Shown here: positions 16,979 to 26,800 of the stretch, piece by piece
Layout of the letters: the number at the start of each line of letters is the position of its first letter
Numbering within the stretch: the stretch's first letter is position 1
NCBI GenBank assembly: GCA_029262235.1
Contig: JAJCZU010000002.1
Location: forward strand, 806,001-870,000
Length of the DNA: 64,000 nucleotides
Direction: 5' to 3'
From: Candidatus Eiseniibacteriota bacterium
GTDB lineage: Bacteria; Orphanbacterota; Orphanbacteria; Orphanbacterales; Orphanbacteraceae
Position numbers and translations under genes: made by a program
Notes under the pieces: model-generated
What the model saw: the letters and a program-made list of their open reading frames with translations, nothing else
Databases searched by the model: none
What the model was told of the DNA's origin: nothing

Positions 16979-18730
16979 ATGAAAGACGGGAAGATCGCCC
17001 TCAAAGGTATCCCGGTCTCCCCGGGTGTCGCATTCGGGGACGTTTTTGTATGGAATCCCGAAGAAGTCAGAGTCGACGACAGCCTGCTCGAATCGCACGA
17101 GATCCCCGCGGAAGAGAGTCGGTTTCACGAAGCGCTGCAACAGACCGAAGTCGAAATCGACCGCATCCGAACACGGTACCGGTCCGTCATCGGCGAAGAA
17201 CTGATCCGCATATTCGACGCGCAGGTCATGATTCTGCATGACCCTGTCGTTAAAGAAGGCGTGATCAACAGGATCCGCCAGGACAATCAGCGCGCCGACG
17301 CGGCATTTCAGGCCATCATCAGTGAAGCCATCGTCAACCTCTCGAAAGTGGAAAACGACTACCTGCGCGAGCGCGTGGAAGATCTGCGCGACGTGCAGCG
17401 CCGCGTGCTCCGCCAGCTGAACGGCGGCAGCGCGTTTCCCCTCTCTCGCATTCAGCACAACGTGATTCTGGTCGCGGAAGATCTTACGCCGTCCGAAACC
17501 GTGCAGATTCCACGGGAACATGTGATGGGTTTCATTACGAGCGGGGGCGGCGCGACGTCGCACACGGCGATCATGGCGCGCTCGCTCCAGATCCCGGCCG
17601 TTGTCGGCGTGAAAGATCTCCTGGCGAAGATCGCCGAGGGCGATCGTGTCGTGCTCGACGGGGGAGAGGGCACGGTCGTTGTCGGTCCGAGCCGCGCGTA
17701 TCTAGATACCGCCCGGAAGAGGCAGGCCCGCTATGTCGAGTTTCGCGAAGAGAGACGCAAATTCACAGAGCGACCGTCCGCGCTCCGGGACGGCACGACG
17801 ATCCGGCTCGAAGGAAACATCGAGCTGCCCGAAGACGTGGCAGCCGCACTCCATCAGAGAGTCGAAGGGATCGGTCTCTTTCGCACCGAGTTCCTCTACT
17901 TCCGCGAGGCCGTGTTCGCAGACGAAGACAGACAGTCCGCGCTCTATAAAAAGGTACTGAAACGGGTGGCGCCCGAACATGTCGTCTTTCGCACTCTGGA
18001 TGTCGGCGGCGACAAGCTGATGGACCCGGCGATCGATTCACTCGAGCGCAATCCGATGCTCGGCTGGCGCGGCATCCGGATCTCACTCGGTTTCAAAAAA
18101 CTGTTTCGCACGCAGCTTCGAGCGCTTCTGCGCGCCGCGAGCGCGGGTAATCTCTCGATTCTTTTTCCGATGATCACGACCATGGAAGAAGTGCGCGAGG
18201 CCAAACGCCTCGTCGCCGAAGCCCGCGAAGAACTGCGGGTGCTGGGGCACGATGTGCGCCAGGACATCGCGCTCGGGGTCATGATCGAAACCCCCGCGGC
18301 GGCTTATCTCGCCCCCCATCTCGCGCGGGAGGTCGATTTTCTCTCGATCGGTACGAACGACCTGATCCAGTACACGCTCGCCGTCGACCGTGACAACCGG
18401 AAAGTGGCCTCGCTCTTTGATCCGTACCACCCCTCTGTGTTATGCATGATTCGCGATGTCGTGAAGGCTGGCAAAGCGGAGGGGACGCCCGTTACGGTAT
18501 GCGGCGAAATGGCCGGAGAGTCGCTGACCGCACTGCTTCTCGTAGGGCTCGGAGTGCGCACGCTTTCACTCCACCCGTACGCGGTGCCCGACCTGAAACA
18601 GGCGTTCTCGCTCTATGATGAGCAGGAACTTCGCGAGCTGGCAGAGAAATCATGTTCCATGGATTCCGGCCCCGCCGTGCGCAGCCTCTGGGAAGGCGTG
18701 CACGAAGAGAGAGAGAAAAGAGCGAAATGA
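16979..18730 (+). CDS. ptsI: phosphoenolpyruvate-protein phosphotransferase (Enzyme I)
   Basis: Autophosphorylates from PEP and passes phosphate to HPr. The 583-residue protein has the swivelling His domain with GGATSHTAIMARSLQIPAVVG (active His about residue 190), the PEP-binding barrel with LFRTEFLYF, RTLDVGGDK, GTNDLIQYTLAVDRDN and the catalytic Cys in VCGEMAG. Length matches the family (575). No EII components are in the window. The stop overlaps the next ATG (ATGA). Confidence 0.97.
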   Translation: MKDGKIALKGIPVSPGVAFGDVFVWNPEEVRVDDSLLESHEIPAEESRFHEALQQTEVEIDRIRTRYRSVIGEELIRIFDAQVMILHDPVVKEGVINRIRQDNQRADAAFQAIISEAIVNLSKVENDYLRERVEDLRDVQRRVLRQLNGGSAFPLSRIQHNVILVAEDLTPSETVQIPREHVMGFITSGGGATSHTAIMARSLQIPAVVGVKDLLAKIAEGDRVVLDGGEGTVVVGPSRAYLDTARKRQARYVEFREERRKFTERPSALRDGTTIRLEGNIELPEDVAAALHQRVEGIGLFRTEFLYFREAVFADEDRQSALYKKVLKRVAPEHVVFRTLDVGGDKLMDPAIDSLERNPMLGWRGIRISLGFKKLFRTQLRALLRAASAGNLSILFPMITTMEEVREAKRLVAEAREELRVLGHDVRQDIALGVMIETPAAAYLAPHLAREVDFLSIGTNDLIQYTLAVDRDNRKVASLFDPYHPSVLCMIRDVVKAGKAEGTPVTVCGEMAGESLTALLLVGLGVRTLSLHPYAVPDLKQAFSLYDEQELRELAEKSCSMDSGPAVRSLWEGVHEEREKRAK

Positions 18731-19788
18731 CGAACCCTTTCGACTGGATGGAGCGCCGTCAGCGAATCGACACGAACGACATGTTCGGGCGCATCCATGG
18801 TTTCCCCGATCAGCTGCGGGCCGCCCGCGACTCGTTCGCGGACAATACCCTCGTTCTCGATTCGCGCGAGTACCAGAACGTGCTTCTGCTCGGCATGGGT
18901 GGTTCGGCGATCGGGGGCGACGTCGTGCAGGCGGCCGTACAGGGCGAATGCCCGGTGCCGGTCGTCGTGCAGCGCGGCTACGAAGTACCGGCATGGACGG
19001 ACGACTCCACGCTGGTCATTGCCACAAGCTACTCGGGAAACACCGAAGAGACGCTGGCCAGCGTCACGGACGCGCTCGACCGCGGCGCCTCACCCGTGTT
19101 CATCACGAGCGGAGGCAAACTCGGCAGGCTCGCTGAAGAGCGGGGATATACGCCGATTTCCGTGCCGCCGGGGTTTCCGCCGCGGACGGCCATGGGATAC
19201 CTCGCGGTTCCCGCGCTTCTCGTTCTCGAACAGCTGGCTCTCACGAATCCGTGGGGCGAGGATCTCGAAGAAGCGATCGCGCTCACGACCTCGCTGCGTA
19301 AAGAGTGGAACGTCGAGGACGGACCGGGGCAGGGGCTTCCGGCCGAAATCGGAGCGAAGCTCGCGGGCCGGATGCCGGTCGTCTATCACGGGACGGGGGA
19401 GATGGATCCCGTCGCCACACGGTGGGTCGGCCAGTTCGCGGAGAACAGCGAAACGCTCGCCCATCGCCACACGATCCCGGAACTCAACCACAATGAAATC
19501 ATGGGCTGGCGGAACCCGGAAGCCCTGCTCGAACAGACCGTTGTCCTGTTTCTCCGGAACGAGCATGATCACCCCCGTGTATTCCGGGCCATGTCGGTCG
19601 TACGCGGCCTGATCGAGGACCGGACCGGCGGGTGCGTGGACGTCCCCGTGAAGGGCCGGTCGGCTCTGGCGCGGATTCTATCTACCATTTATCTCGGAGA
19701 CTGGATCAGCTACTATCTAGCCTTGGCGCAGGACGTCGATCCGACCCCCGTTCCGAGGATCGATCGCCTCAAGGCCGAACTCGCCTGA
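18727..19788 (+). CDS. bifunctional phosphoglucose/phosphomannose isomerase
   Basis: Interconverts fructose 6-phosphate with glucose 6- or mannose 6-phosphate. The 353-residue protein of the PGI/PMI SIS family has [53 protein letters not shown] and the catalytic ELNHNEI. These enzymes are mostly archaeal or from candidate phyla and replace the classic Pgi. ATG 18727 overlaps the ptsI stop; upstream extension is the ptsI shadow. Product sugar phosphates could serve glycan synthesis. Confidence 0.88.
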   Translation: MTNPFDWMERRQRIDTNDMFGRIHGFPDQLRAARDSFADNTLVLDSREYQNVLLLGMGGSAIGGDVVQAAVQGECPVPVVVQRGYEVPAWTDDSTLVIATSYSGNTEETLASVTDALDRGASPVFITSGGKLGRLAEERGYTPISVPPGFPPRTAMGYLAVPALLVLEQLALTNPWGEDLEEAIALTTSLRKEWNVEDGPGQGLPAEIGAKLAGRMPVVYHGTGEMDPVATRWVGQFAENSETLAHRHTIPELNHNEIMGWRNPEALLEQTVVLFLRNEHDHPRVFRAMSVVRGLIEDRTGGCVDVPVKGRSALARILSTIYLGDWISYYLALAQDVDPTPVPRIDRLKAELA

Positions 19789-19832
19789 CAGCGGGCGGCC
19801 ATATCCAGTCAGCACTACGAAAAGGATCGAAT

Positions 19833-20975
19833 ATGTCTACCGACCGACTCTTTACTTCAGAATCCGTTTCTGAAGGGCATCCCGACAAGATCGCCGATCA
19901 GATCTCCGACGGCGTTCTCGACAAAGTTCTCGAAAAGGATCCGGAAAGCCGGGTTGCGTGCGAAACGATGGTCACGACGGGCCTCGTGCTCGTGGCCGGC
20001 GAAATGACGACGAAAGCGTATGTCGACATCCCGAAGGTCGTGCGCAAGACGATCAAGAGAATCGGCTACGATCGCTCATCGCTCGGCTTCGACTGGGAAA
20101 CGTGTGCGGTCGTGACGTCGATCGACAACCAGTCGGCCGATATCTCCCAGGGTGTCGACACGGGCGGCGCCGGCGACCAGGGCCTCATGTTCGGCTACGC
20201 GTCGAACGAAACGAAGCAGCTCATGCCGATGCCGATTCAATTGTCTCACGACATCATGCGCACGCTTGCCGAAGTTCGCCGTGACGGCAGCGTCTCGTTC
20301 CTGCGGCCCGACAGCAAATCGCAGGTCACGATCCGGTACGTCGACAACAAACCGGTCGAACTGAAAACGGTCGTCGTTTCCACGCAGCATCATCCGAAGG
20401 CTACGCCCGAAGAGATCCGCGAAGTCGTCATCGAGCGCGCGATCAAGCCGTGCATTCCGGAATCGCTGAAAATCGCGTCCGACATTCAGTATCACATCAA
20501 CCCGACCGGGCGCTTCGTGCGGGGCGGCCCCCACGCGGACTGCGGTCTCACCGGGCGCAAGATCATCGTGGACACTTACGGCGGGATGGGAAGCCACGGC
20601 GGCGGCGCATTCTCGGGCAAGGACCCGACGAAGGTCGACCGCTCGGCATCGTATGCCGCGCGCCACGTCGCGAAGAACATCGTGGCCGCAGGGCTTGCGG
20701 ACCGCTGCGAAGTGCAGCTGGCGTACGCAATCGGTGTCGTCGACCCGGTATCGGTGATGGTCGACACGTTCGGCACGGGCAAAGTGGACGACCGGAAACT
20801 GGTCGACGCCGTGCGCGAGATCTGGGACCTTACGCCGCGCGGTATCATCAAGGACTTCAAGCTGCGCCGCCCGATCTATCAGAAGACGGCCGCTTACGGA
20901 CACTTCGGGCGCGAAGAAGACACCTTCACGTGGGAATTCACGGACAAGGTAGACAAGCTGAAAAGCCTCTTCTAG
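19833..20975 (+). CDS. metK: S-adenosylmethionine synthase
   Basis: Makes SAM from methionine and ATP. The 380-residue protein has [54 protein letters not shown] and [20 protein letters not shown] 19833 follows AAAGGATC with five-base spacing and matches the family N-terminus; the open extension upstream is a shadow. The 44-base gap after the isomerase has no riboswitch-sized leader. It ends at a strong terminator. Confidence 0.97.
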   Translation: MSTDRLFTSESVSEGHPDKIADQISDGVLDKVLEKDPESRVACETMVTTGLVLVAGEMTTKAYVDIPKVVRKTIKRIGYDRSSLGFDWETCAVVTSIDNQSADISQGVDTGGAGDQGLMFGYASNETKQLMPMPIQLSHDIMRTLAEVRRDGSVSFLRPDSKSQVTIRYVDNKPVELKTVVVSTQHHPKATPEEIREVVIERAIKPCIPESLKIASDIQYHINPTGRFVRGGPHADCGLTGRKIIVDTYGGMGSHGGGAFSGKDPTKVDRSASYAARHVAKNIVAAGLADRCEVQLAYAIGVVDPVSVMVDTFGTGKVDDRKLVDAVREIWDLTPRGIIKDFKLRRPIYQKTAAYGHFGREEDTFTWEFTDKVDKLKSLF

Positions 20976-20998
20976 GATTCGCCTGCATGGATCGATCG

Positions 20999-21031
20999 AA
21001 AGCCGCCCCGCATGCGTGGGGCGGCTTTTTT
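20999..21031 (+). terminator. rho-independent terminator after metK
   Basis: AGCCGCCCC (21001-21009) pairs with GGGGCGGCT (21018-21026) around an eight-base loop, flanked by AA and a T-tract. It overlaps the stop of the convergent lptG, so it also separates the two transcripts. Confidence 0.88.
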
Positions 21032-22112
21032 ACTGGCGGGTCAAACGAAGGAAGAGAACGCTCCCGAGAGCCAGAAAGACCCCGTTTGCAATCCATGCCG
21101 CCATTGCCGGCGTCACGACCTCGTTATAGCCGAGCGACTGTCCGACACGGATTCCGATGTAGTAGACGAAGATGATCAGCATGGCGAGCGAGAAACCGAG
21201 CGCGTTGCCCCCGCGCCGGAGCAGCGCGCCGAGCGGACATCCCAGAAGCACGATGATCAGATTACGGAACGGGGCGGCCAGTTTCATCTGGAGCTGTACG
21301 CGATCCTTCTGCGTCTCCCCGCCGCTCATCTCCTTGCGCTTGATGTAGCGTTCGAACTCGCGGTACCCCATCTCCTTCGTCCCTTTCTGCACGGTCGCCA
21401 GGTCACTCGGCGAGTCCGTCAATACCGGGAACGTGCGGCTCGTGAAAGGCACCTGGCTCGTCAGGCCGCTGTCGTTGAACGTGCGATAGAAACCGTTTCG
21501 AAGCGTCCAGTGTCCGTCCTCCCAGACGCCCGTCTGCGCATCGATTCGCTCTTCCAGCTTGAGATCGACGACTTTTGAAATCGTGATGCGCCGGATCGAC
21601 TCGCGCTCGGTGTCGAGCGATCCGAGGTAGTAAATCCATTCCCCGGCCCCCATATAGCTTACGTTCGACCGCACTTTCTCGGACCGGCTTCGTCCTTTCT
21701 GCATCTCGTTATCGCGGATCTCCTTCGCTTCGAGCGCCGCCACGGGCGCGATCGTCTCGCCGAAAACAAGCGTCAGCACGGAAATCAGGAGCGCGGCGAC
21801 CAGTACCGGTACGAGCATGCGTTTCATGCTGATGCCGGCGGCGAGTGTGGCCACGAACTCGAGATTTCGTGAATGCGCGCCGAGCGAGAAGAGGCACGAC
21901 AGGAGCATGCCGACGGGGAGCGTCAGGAGCAGAATCTCCGGCACACTGTAGAGGTAGTAGAGGAGCACCGTAACGAGCGGTACTTTGAAGTCGATGAAGT
22001 CGTCCAGTTTCTCGAAGAGATCGAACACGATGAAAATCGTGACGATGGCGAACATCGAGTAGATCAGTACGGAGATGTACTGGGACAGAACGTAGCGATC
22101 CAGAATACGCAT
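21030..22112 (-). CDS. lptG: LPS export permease LptG (LptF/LptG family)
   Basis: One of the two permeases that lift LPS out of the inner membrane. The 360-residue protein has the YjgP/YjgQ pattern: N-terminal RILDRYVLSQYISVLIYSMFAIV, three membrane segments to about residue 125, a periplasmic beta-jellyroll (about 130-265), then KLAAPFRNLIIVLLGCPLGALLRRGGNALGF and two to three final segments. It overlaps lptF by one base (TGATG). The usual lptF-lptG order suggests this is LptG, but the two are hard to separate by sequence. Confidence 0.9.
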   Translation of the reverse strand: MRILDRYVLSQYISVLIYSMFAIVTIFIVFDLFEKLDDFIDFKVPLVTVLLYYLYSVPEILLLTLPVGMLLSCLFSLGAHSRNLEFVATLAAGISMKRMLVPVLVAALLISVLTLVFGETIAPVAALEAKEIRDNEMQKGRSRSEKVRSNVSYMGAGEWIYYLGSLDTERESIRRITISKVVDLKLEERIDAQTGVWEDGHWTLRNGFYRTFNDSGLTSQVPFTSRTFPVLTDSPSDLATVQKGTKEMGYREFERYIKRKEMSGGETQKDRVQLQMKLAAPFRNLIIVLLGCPLGALLRRGGNALGFSLAMLIIFVYYIGIRVGQSLGYNEVVTPAMAAWIANGVFLALGSVLFLRLTRQ

Positions 22113-23473
22113 CAGACGGGCTCGCCGGTCTTCTGATTACGTTTTCTTCGCAGGAAGCGCAGAAATGAGAAGCGGGAAGCGTCCCGGTCGCTCTTGCGAA
22201 TCAGATAGAGGCCCAGAATTCCCATAATGACGTTCGCGGCCCACATCGAAACGGCCGGCGTTACGTAACCGCGATCCGCGAGCTTTTCACCCCCGGTCAG
22301 AAACAGATAGTAGATCACGAAGAATACGATGCTGAAGCCGACGCCGACGCCGAGCCCGCCCTTCCGCGCCCGCACACCGAGCGGCGTGCCGACGAGCACG
22401 AAGACGATGCAGGCGACCGGGAGCGAGTATTTCTTGTGCACTTCCACGAGATACTTGTCGACCTGGCGCTGCTTGTCCGCGACGCGGCGGTCGCGCGAGA
22501 TGAGCTCCGTACCGAGCGAGCTGACCTCGCGGGCATAAATCCTCTGCCGCTGCAGATCGACCGGCTCCTTCGTCGTATCGGGGGCCGTTTCGAGATGGGC
22601 GAAACGCGCGCCGATCGCTTCCAGCGCCGCCTGCTTCTGGTCGGCGCGTGTGCGTGTGATTTCCTCACGGTAGGACTGGACGCGCTCCATCATGTCGCCG
22701 GCGGAGAGCTCACGGTCGCCCCGGTTCTTGCGATCGGATCGCACGAGCTCCGTTCCGATCCCGTCGATCCGGATCGTGTGCGTGTAGAACAGCATTCTGT
22801 GATAGCGATTCGGATTCGATTCGTCGACGCCGTGAATCTCGCCGTCCTCGAGGTAGAGGTTCAACACGTTCCCGCCATCGGTGAAAGCGAGCCTTCCGCG
22901 TTTCGCCACGATCGTTTCGCTCTCTTCGTTCCGTTCCTTCTTCTGAATCGTGACGGACTCGAGTTCCGACGTCACTTCATTCAGCGACTCGACGCGAATC
23001 GTGTACCCCTTGATGTCCGAAAACGCCCCGGCCTTGATCGCGAGCGCGGGCCGTTTCCGGTGAATGTCGCCGAGTAGCCCGGCCAGGCGATGATTCGAAT
23101 CGGGAAGGACGCGGTTATTGAACTGCACGAGCAGGAACGCGAGAAGGAGGGACATGGCGACGGGGCCCGCGAGAATCTGGAAGGTGCTGATGCCGGAAGC
23201 CTTCATCGCGGTGATTTCATTGTCCGCGGCGAGTCGACCGAAGGTCATGAGCACGGCCACGAGAACCGCCATCGGCACGACAAGGGCCATCATCCAGCCG
23301 AGGCTCAGTATGAAAACCTCGAGGACCACGGAGAACGCGATGCCCTTGCCCAGGAAGAGGTCGATGAACTTGATCATCTGCTCCATCAGCAGGATGAACA
23401 CGATCACGAACATGCCGAACACGAACGGTCCGACGAGCTGCCTCATGATGTAGAAACTGATCGTACGCGGCAT
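22112..23473 (-). CDS. lptF: LPS export permease LptF (LptF/LptG family)
   Basis: Partner of LptG and LptB in LPS transport. The 453-residue protein starts RTISFYIMRQLVGPFVFGMFVIVFILLMEQ, has the family TLGRLAADNEITAMKASG-like stretch (LAADNEITAMKASGIS), a periplasmic domain that is longer than usual (about residues 125-370, with a Gln/Arg-rich helical part near 265-345), and ends with PVACIVFVLVGTPLGVRARKGG and two membrane segments. GGGAGAGG lies just before ATG 23473. The helical insert of about 80 residues is unusual for LptF (typical 365 residues). Confidence 0.9.
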   Translation of the reverse strand: MPRTISFYIMRQLVGPFVFGMFVIVFILLMEQMIKFIDLFLGKGIAFSVVLEVFILSLGWMMALVVPMAVLVAVLMTFGRLAADNEITAMKASGISTFQILAGPVAMSLLLAFLLVQFNNRVLPDSNHRLAGLLGDIHRKRPALAIKAGAFSDIKGYTIRVESLNEVTSELESVTIQKKERNEESETIVAKRGRLAFTDGGNVLNLYLEDGEIHGVDESNPNRYHRMLFYTHTIRIDGIGTELVRSDRKNRGDRELSAGDMMERVQSYREEITRTRADQKQAALEAIGARFAHLETAPDTTKEPVDLQRQRIYAREVSSLGTELISRDRRVADKQRQVDKYLVEVHKKYSLPVACIVFVLVGTPLGVRARKGGLGVGVGFSIVFFVIYYLFLTGGEKLADRGYVTPAVSMWAANVIMGILGLYLIRKSDRDASRFSFLRFLRRKRNQKTGEPV

Positions 23474-23496
23474 TTCCTCTCCCGTTTCGGCGCCTC

Positions 23497-23526
23497 ACCT
23501 TACCGAATGAACCCCGGGGCGGACAA
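23497..23526 (-). promoter_or_regulatory. candidate sigma-70 promoter for lptF-lptG
   Basis: On the minus strand TTGTCC (23526-23521), 18-base spacer and TAAGGT (23502-23497), about 24 bases before the lptF ATG. Confidence 0.4.
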
Positions 23527-23682
23527 CCCGATTCGCTCCGCGTGAGTGTCCATCCGCGAATACAGCCCTGTTCTCAAACGAGTACACGCCGGCAACGCGA
23601 ATTCCCGGAGGCGGGAAGCCGCCTGTAAGCCGTGATCCGCCATGCGGTTGGGCGCGCATGACGGGAGCAATTGGTGCCCGGG

Positions 23683-23699
23683 TTGGCACGTCCCTTGCC
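23683..23699 (+). promoter_or_regulatory. sigma-54 (-24/-12) promoter upstream of sprA
   Basis: TTGGCACGTCCCTTGCC contains TGGCACG (23684-23690), four bases and TTGC (23695-23698): a complete match to the sigma-54 core consensus TGGCACG-N4-TTGC. The expected start of transcription is near 23710, about 110 bases before the sprA ATG. No competing sigma-70 promoter was seen on this strand. Confidence 0.8.
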
Positions 23700-23817
23700 C
23701 CTTTATCATGGGTTTGCACACCGTCCGTACGGCGGTGGATCGAAACTGTGATTCTCCCCCCATTGATGCGGGAACCGCTTGGGTTTTTACGATAGAGACA
23801 CCGACACCTCATCCGGA

Positions 23818-26800
23818 ATGAGGCCGAGGGGAAGCGTGACGAGACTCTGGACGAGGCTTCTCCTCCTGGCGACACTGTTCGTCCCGGGTGGAGTTCTTGG
23901 AATCACCGACATCGAGCGGGGGGGCCCCCTTACGCTCATCAAAGACCCCGCGCATCGTAACTATCCTCGGCATATGACCGGCCTGCGCCTCTCTCCGTAT
24001 CGCGAGGGAGGCGCGCTCCACCTGAAAGATCCCACGAAGAACTACGATGTGCTCGTTGCCGTCGACCTCGAGCGCAATCTCGTCGTCGTCTCCGCCACGT
24101 ACAAGAGCGTCCCGATCACCTATCCGTGGGTCGCCGCGATCGACGTCTATGCATCAGAAATGCGGAAGCAGGCGCTCGCCAGAAAAGTGACAGACCAGGG
24201 GCTCAAGAACACGCGGGACCCCGGCGGGCGTGCGGGCACGAGCGCGTTCAGTATCGACCTGCCGGTCCGCTTCCCGAAGACGCTGAGTCGCATCATCGGG
24301 CAGGGGGCGAACATTCAGGTTTCGGGGAGCGAGTCGATCACGTTCTCGGGCGAAACCCAGTATTACATCCGTGGCCGCGACACGGAGAGCGGCGGGCAGC
24401 GCATCTTCCCCGAACTCGACATGCGCCAGCAGCTCCAGGTGAACCTGACGGGAACGATCGGCGACAAGGTCAAGGTGGAGCTGCAGCACAACTCCGAATC
24501 GCAGGTTCCGCTCGAGAACCGGATCAAGCTCCGCTACGAGGGCTACGACGACGAGATCATTCAAAGGATCGAAGTCGGGAATACGAACCTCGCCCTCCCG
24601 GGCAACCAGTTCGTGAGCCTCAGTTCGCAGCAGCAGGGACTGTTCGGTGTGAAGATGGTCGGGAAGATGGGCAAGCTCGATTTCACGACGGTTCTCAGCC
24701 AGCAGCAGGGAAGAACGGACCGCGAGTCGTTCTCCGGGCAGTCGTCCGTCGATACCGTCTCGATCAACGACCTCGACTACATCCGCGGGCGTTACTTCAT
24801 GGTGAACAACTACCGCGCCATTCAGGATATCCGCGTCTTTATCGATGACAACAACGGTACGAACAACATCGGAACGCTGCCGGGGCGTTCGTTTCTTTTC
24901 CCCGCGACGGCCGATCTGTCGGACACGCTCGACGGAACGAACCGCGGACCGGACGCGCCATTCGAGATCGGCCAGTTCGAAGAACTCCAGGAGCTCACGG
25001 ATTACGAGATCTTTCGTGAAACCGGCCTCATCACGATGAACAAGCAGCTCGGAGACAGTGACATCCTCGCCGTCTGGTACACGTTCCAGAGCGGGGGCGG
25101 GCTTGATACGGCGGGGTTCGTGCCGCCAACGCCGATCACGACGGAAACACCACCGGAGGACGGGCTCGTTCTCAAGATCATACGGCCCCGCAAGAACGAC
25201 TACCGTCCGCCGTCTCGAAGCGCCGACATCATCTCCAGCCCGTTCGCGGAGACCTGGTACTACCAGCAGCGCAATGTCTACAGTCTGCGTGCCGCGAATA
25301 TCCAGCAGGAAGATTTCGAGATTCACATCTTCCAGAAGTCAGCCGGCGCCACGGAGCGTTTCGACCGGCAGGCCGGAGTCCCGTACATCCAGATCATGGG
25401 TCTCGACCTCGTGGATCAGAATGTCGCCTACACGCCCGACGGTTTCGTCGATCTCGAGTATCAGGGGTGCGCGCGCACGACGCCCGGCCTCGAAAACAAT
25501 TCGCTCGGCCGCCCCGAGCAGGATTCGCTCGGCGTGCCGCCGGGGGGGCTGCCGTACTGGTGGACACGGAACGTGGATTACGAGCGCGGTCTGCTGCGGT
25601 TCCCGGATCTCCGCCCGTTCGACCCGATCTATGACCATCAGGGATGCCCGGCCACGGAGCAGCTTCGGATCACGCAGCCGAACCCCGTCATCTACGACAA
25701 TCACGACCCGCGCAGCACGGACTCGAAGTACGAAATCGTCGTGCGCTACAAGACCTCGCGTTCCTCGTTCTTCCTCGGCCGCTCGAACATTCTCGAGGGG
25801 AGCGAAGTCGTCAAGCTGAACGGGCGCACGCTGAACCGCGGCTCGGACTATCGCATCACGTACGAGATCGGACAGATCGAATTCCTGACTGACGAGGCGC
25901 TTGTTCCGGACGCCGACATTACGGTCGATTTCGAATACGCGCCGTTCCTGTCGCAGGCGCAGAAATCCCTGATCGGCGCGGCGGCTTCGTACAACTTCTC
26001 CGAGAACACGAAAATGTCGAGCATCTTCCTGTTCAAGGGGAAGCGGACGCCGTTCGAACGCCCCCGTCTCGGCCAGGAACCGTCGCGTATTTTCGTTTCC
26101 GGTCTTTCGTTTGCGACGGAAAAGAACCCGGAGTTTCTGACGAGCGCCGTCAACGCGATTCCCGGAATCACGGCGCGCGACAAGTCGTCGATCCGTGTGG
26201 ACCTCGAGACGGCGGCCACGTTCCCGAACCCGAACACGAAAAACGCGATCTATGTCGACGACATGGAAGGCACGGCCGAAGTGTCGTCCTTCGGGATCAC
26301 GCGACGGCAGTGGGATCCGATGTCGATTCCCCAGCTCGAAGGGGCGATCGACGAAGTGGCGCCCGACAACCGCTACGGCGCCGTGCAGTGGTACAACCCC
26401 GACTATCGCGACAACTCCCGGAACGTGTTTCGTGAAGATCTGAACCCTGACCTCGCGCCGGAGGAGGGGGACAACAAGATCCCCGTCCTCGAAGTGGCCT
26501 TGAAAAACGGCACGGTCGGCACCGGTCAGGCGGCCGATGCATGGGGCGGCATCATGCGCCTCGTTTCGAAGACCGGACTCGATCTCAAAGACCGCAAGTT
26601 CTTCGAGGTATGGGTCAACGACTTCGACCTCGGACGCGGGAAGATGCACGTCGATATGGGGCTCCTCGGCGAGGATATGATGTGGAGCCAGATTGCGCCG
26701 GACGGCATGCTGAACTCGGAAGATCGTAACCAGGACGGCGTGCTCGACGACAGCGGCAACGAAGATCCGCTGTTCGATGAGGACACGGGTTTCGACGGTA

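Larger units (their letters stand above)
23474..23817. other. divergent intergenic region between lptF and sprA
   Basis: About 340 bases without a gene. It holds a candidate minus-strand promoter for lptF, an inverted repeat AGGCGG-GAAG-CCGCCT at 23609-23624, a GTGCC/GGCAC pair at 23674-23689 overlapping the -24 box, and the sigma-54 promoter at 23683-23699. The inverted repeat lies about 75-90 bases upstream of the -24 element, where an activator could bind; this role is inference. Confidence 0.7.

Noticed and set aside
19789-19832. SAM riboswitch before metK
   Set aside because: The gap is only 44 bases and lacks the required paired elements.
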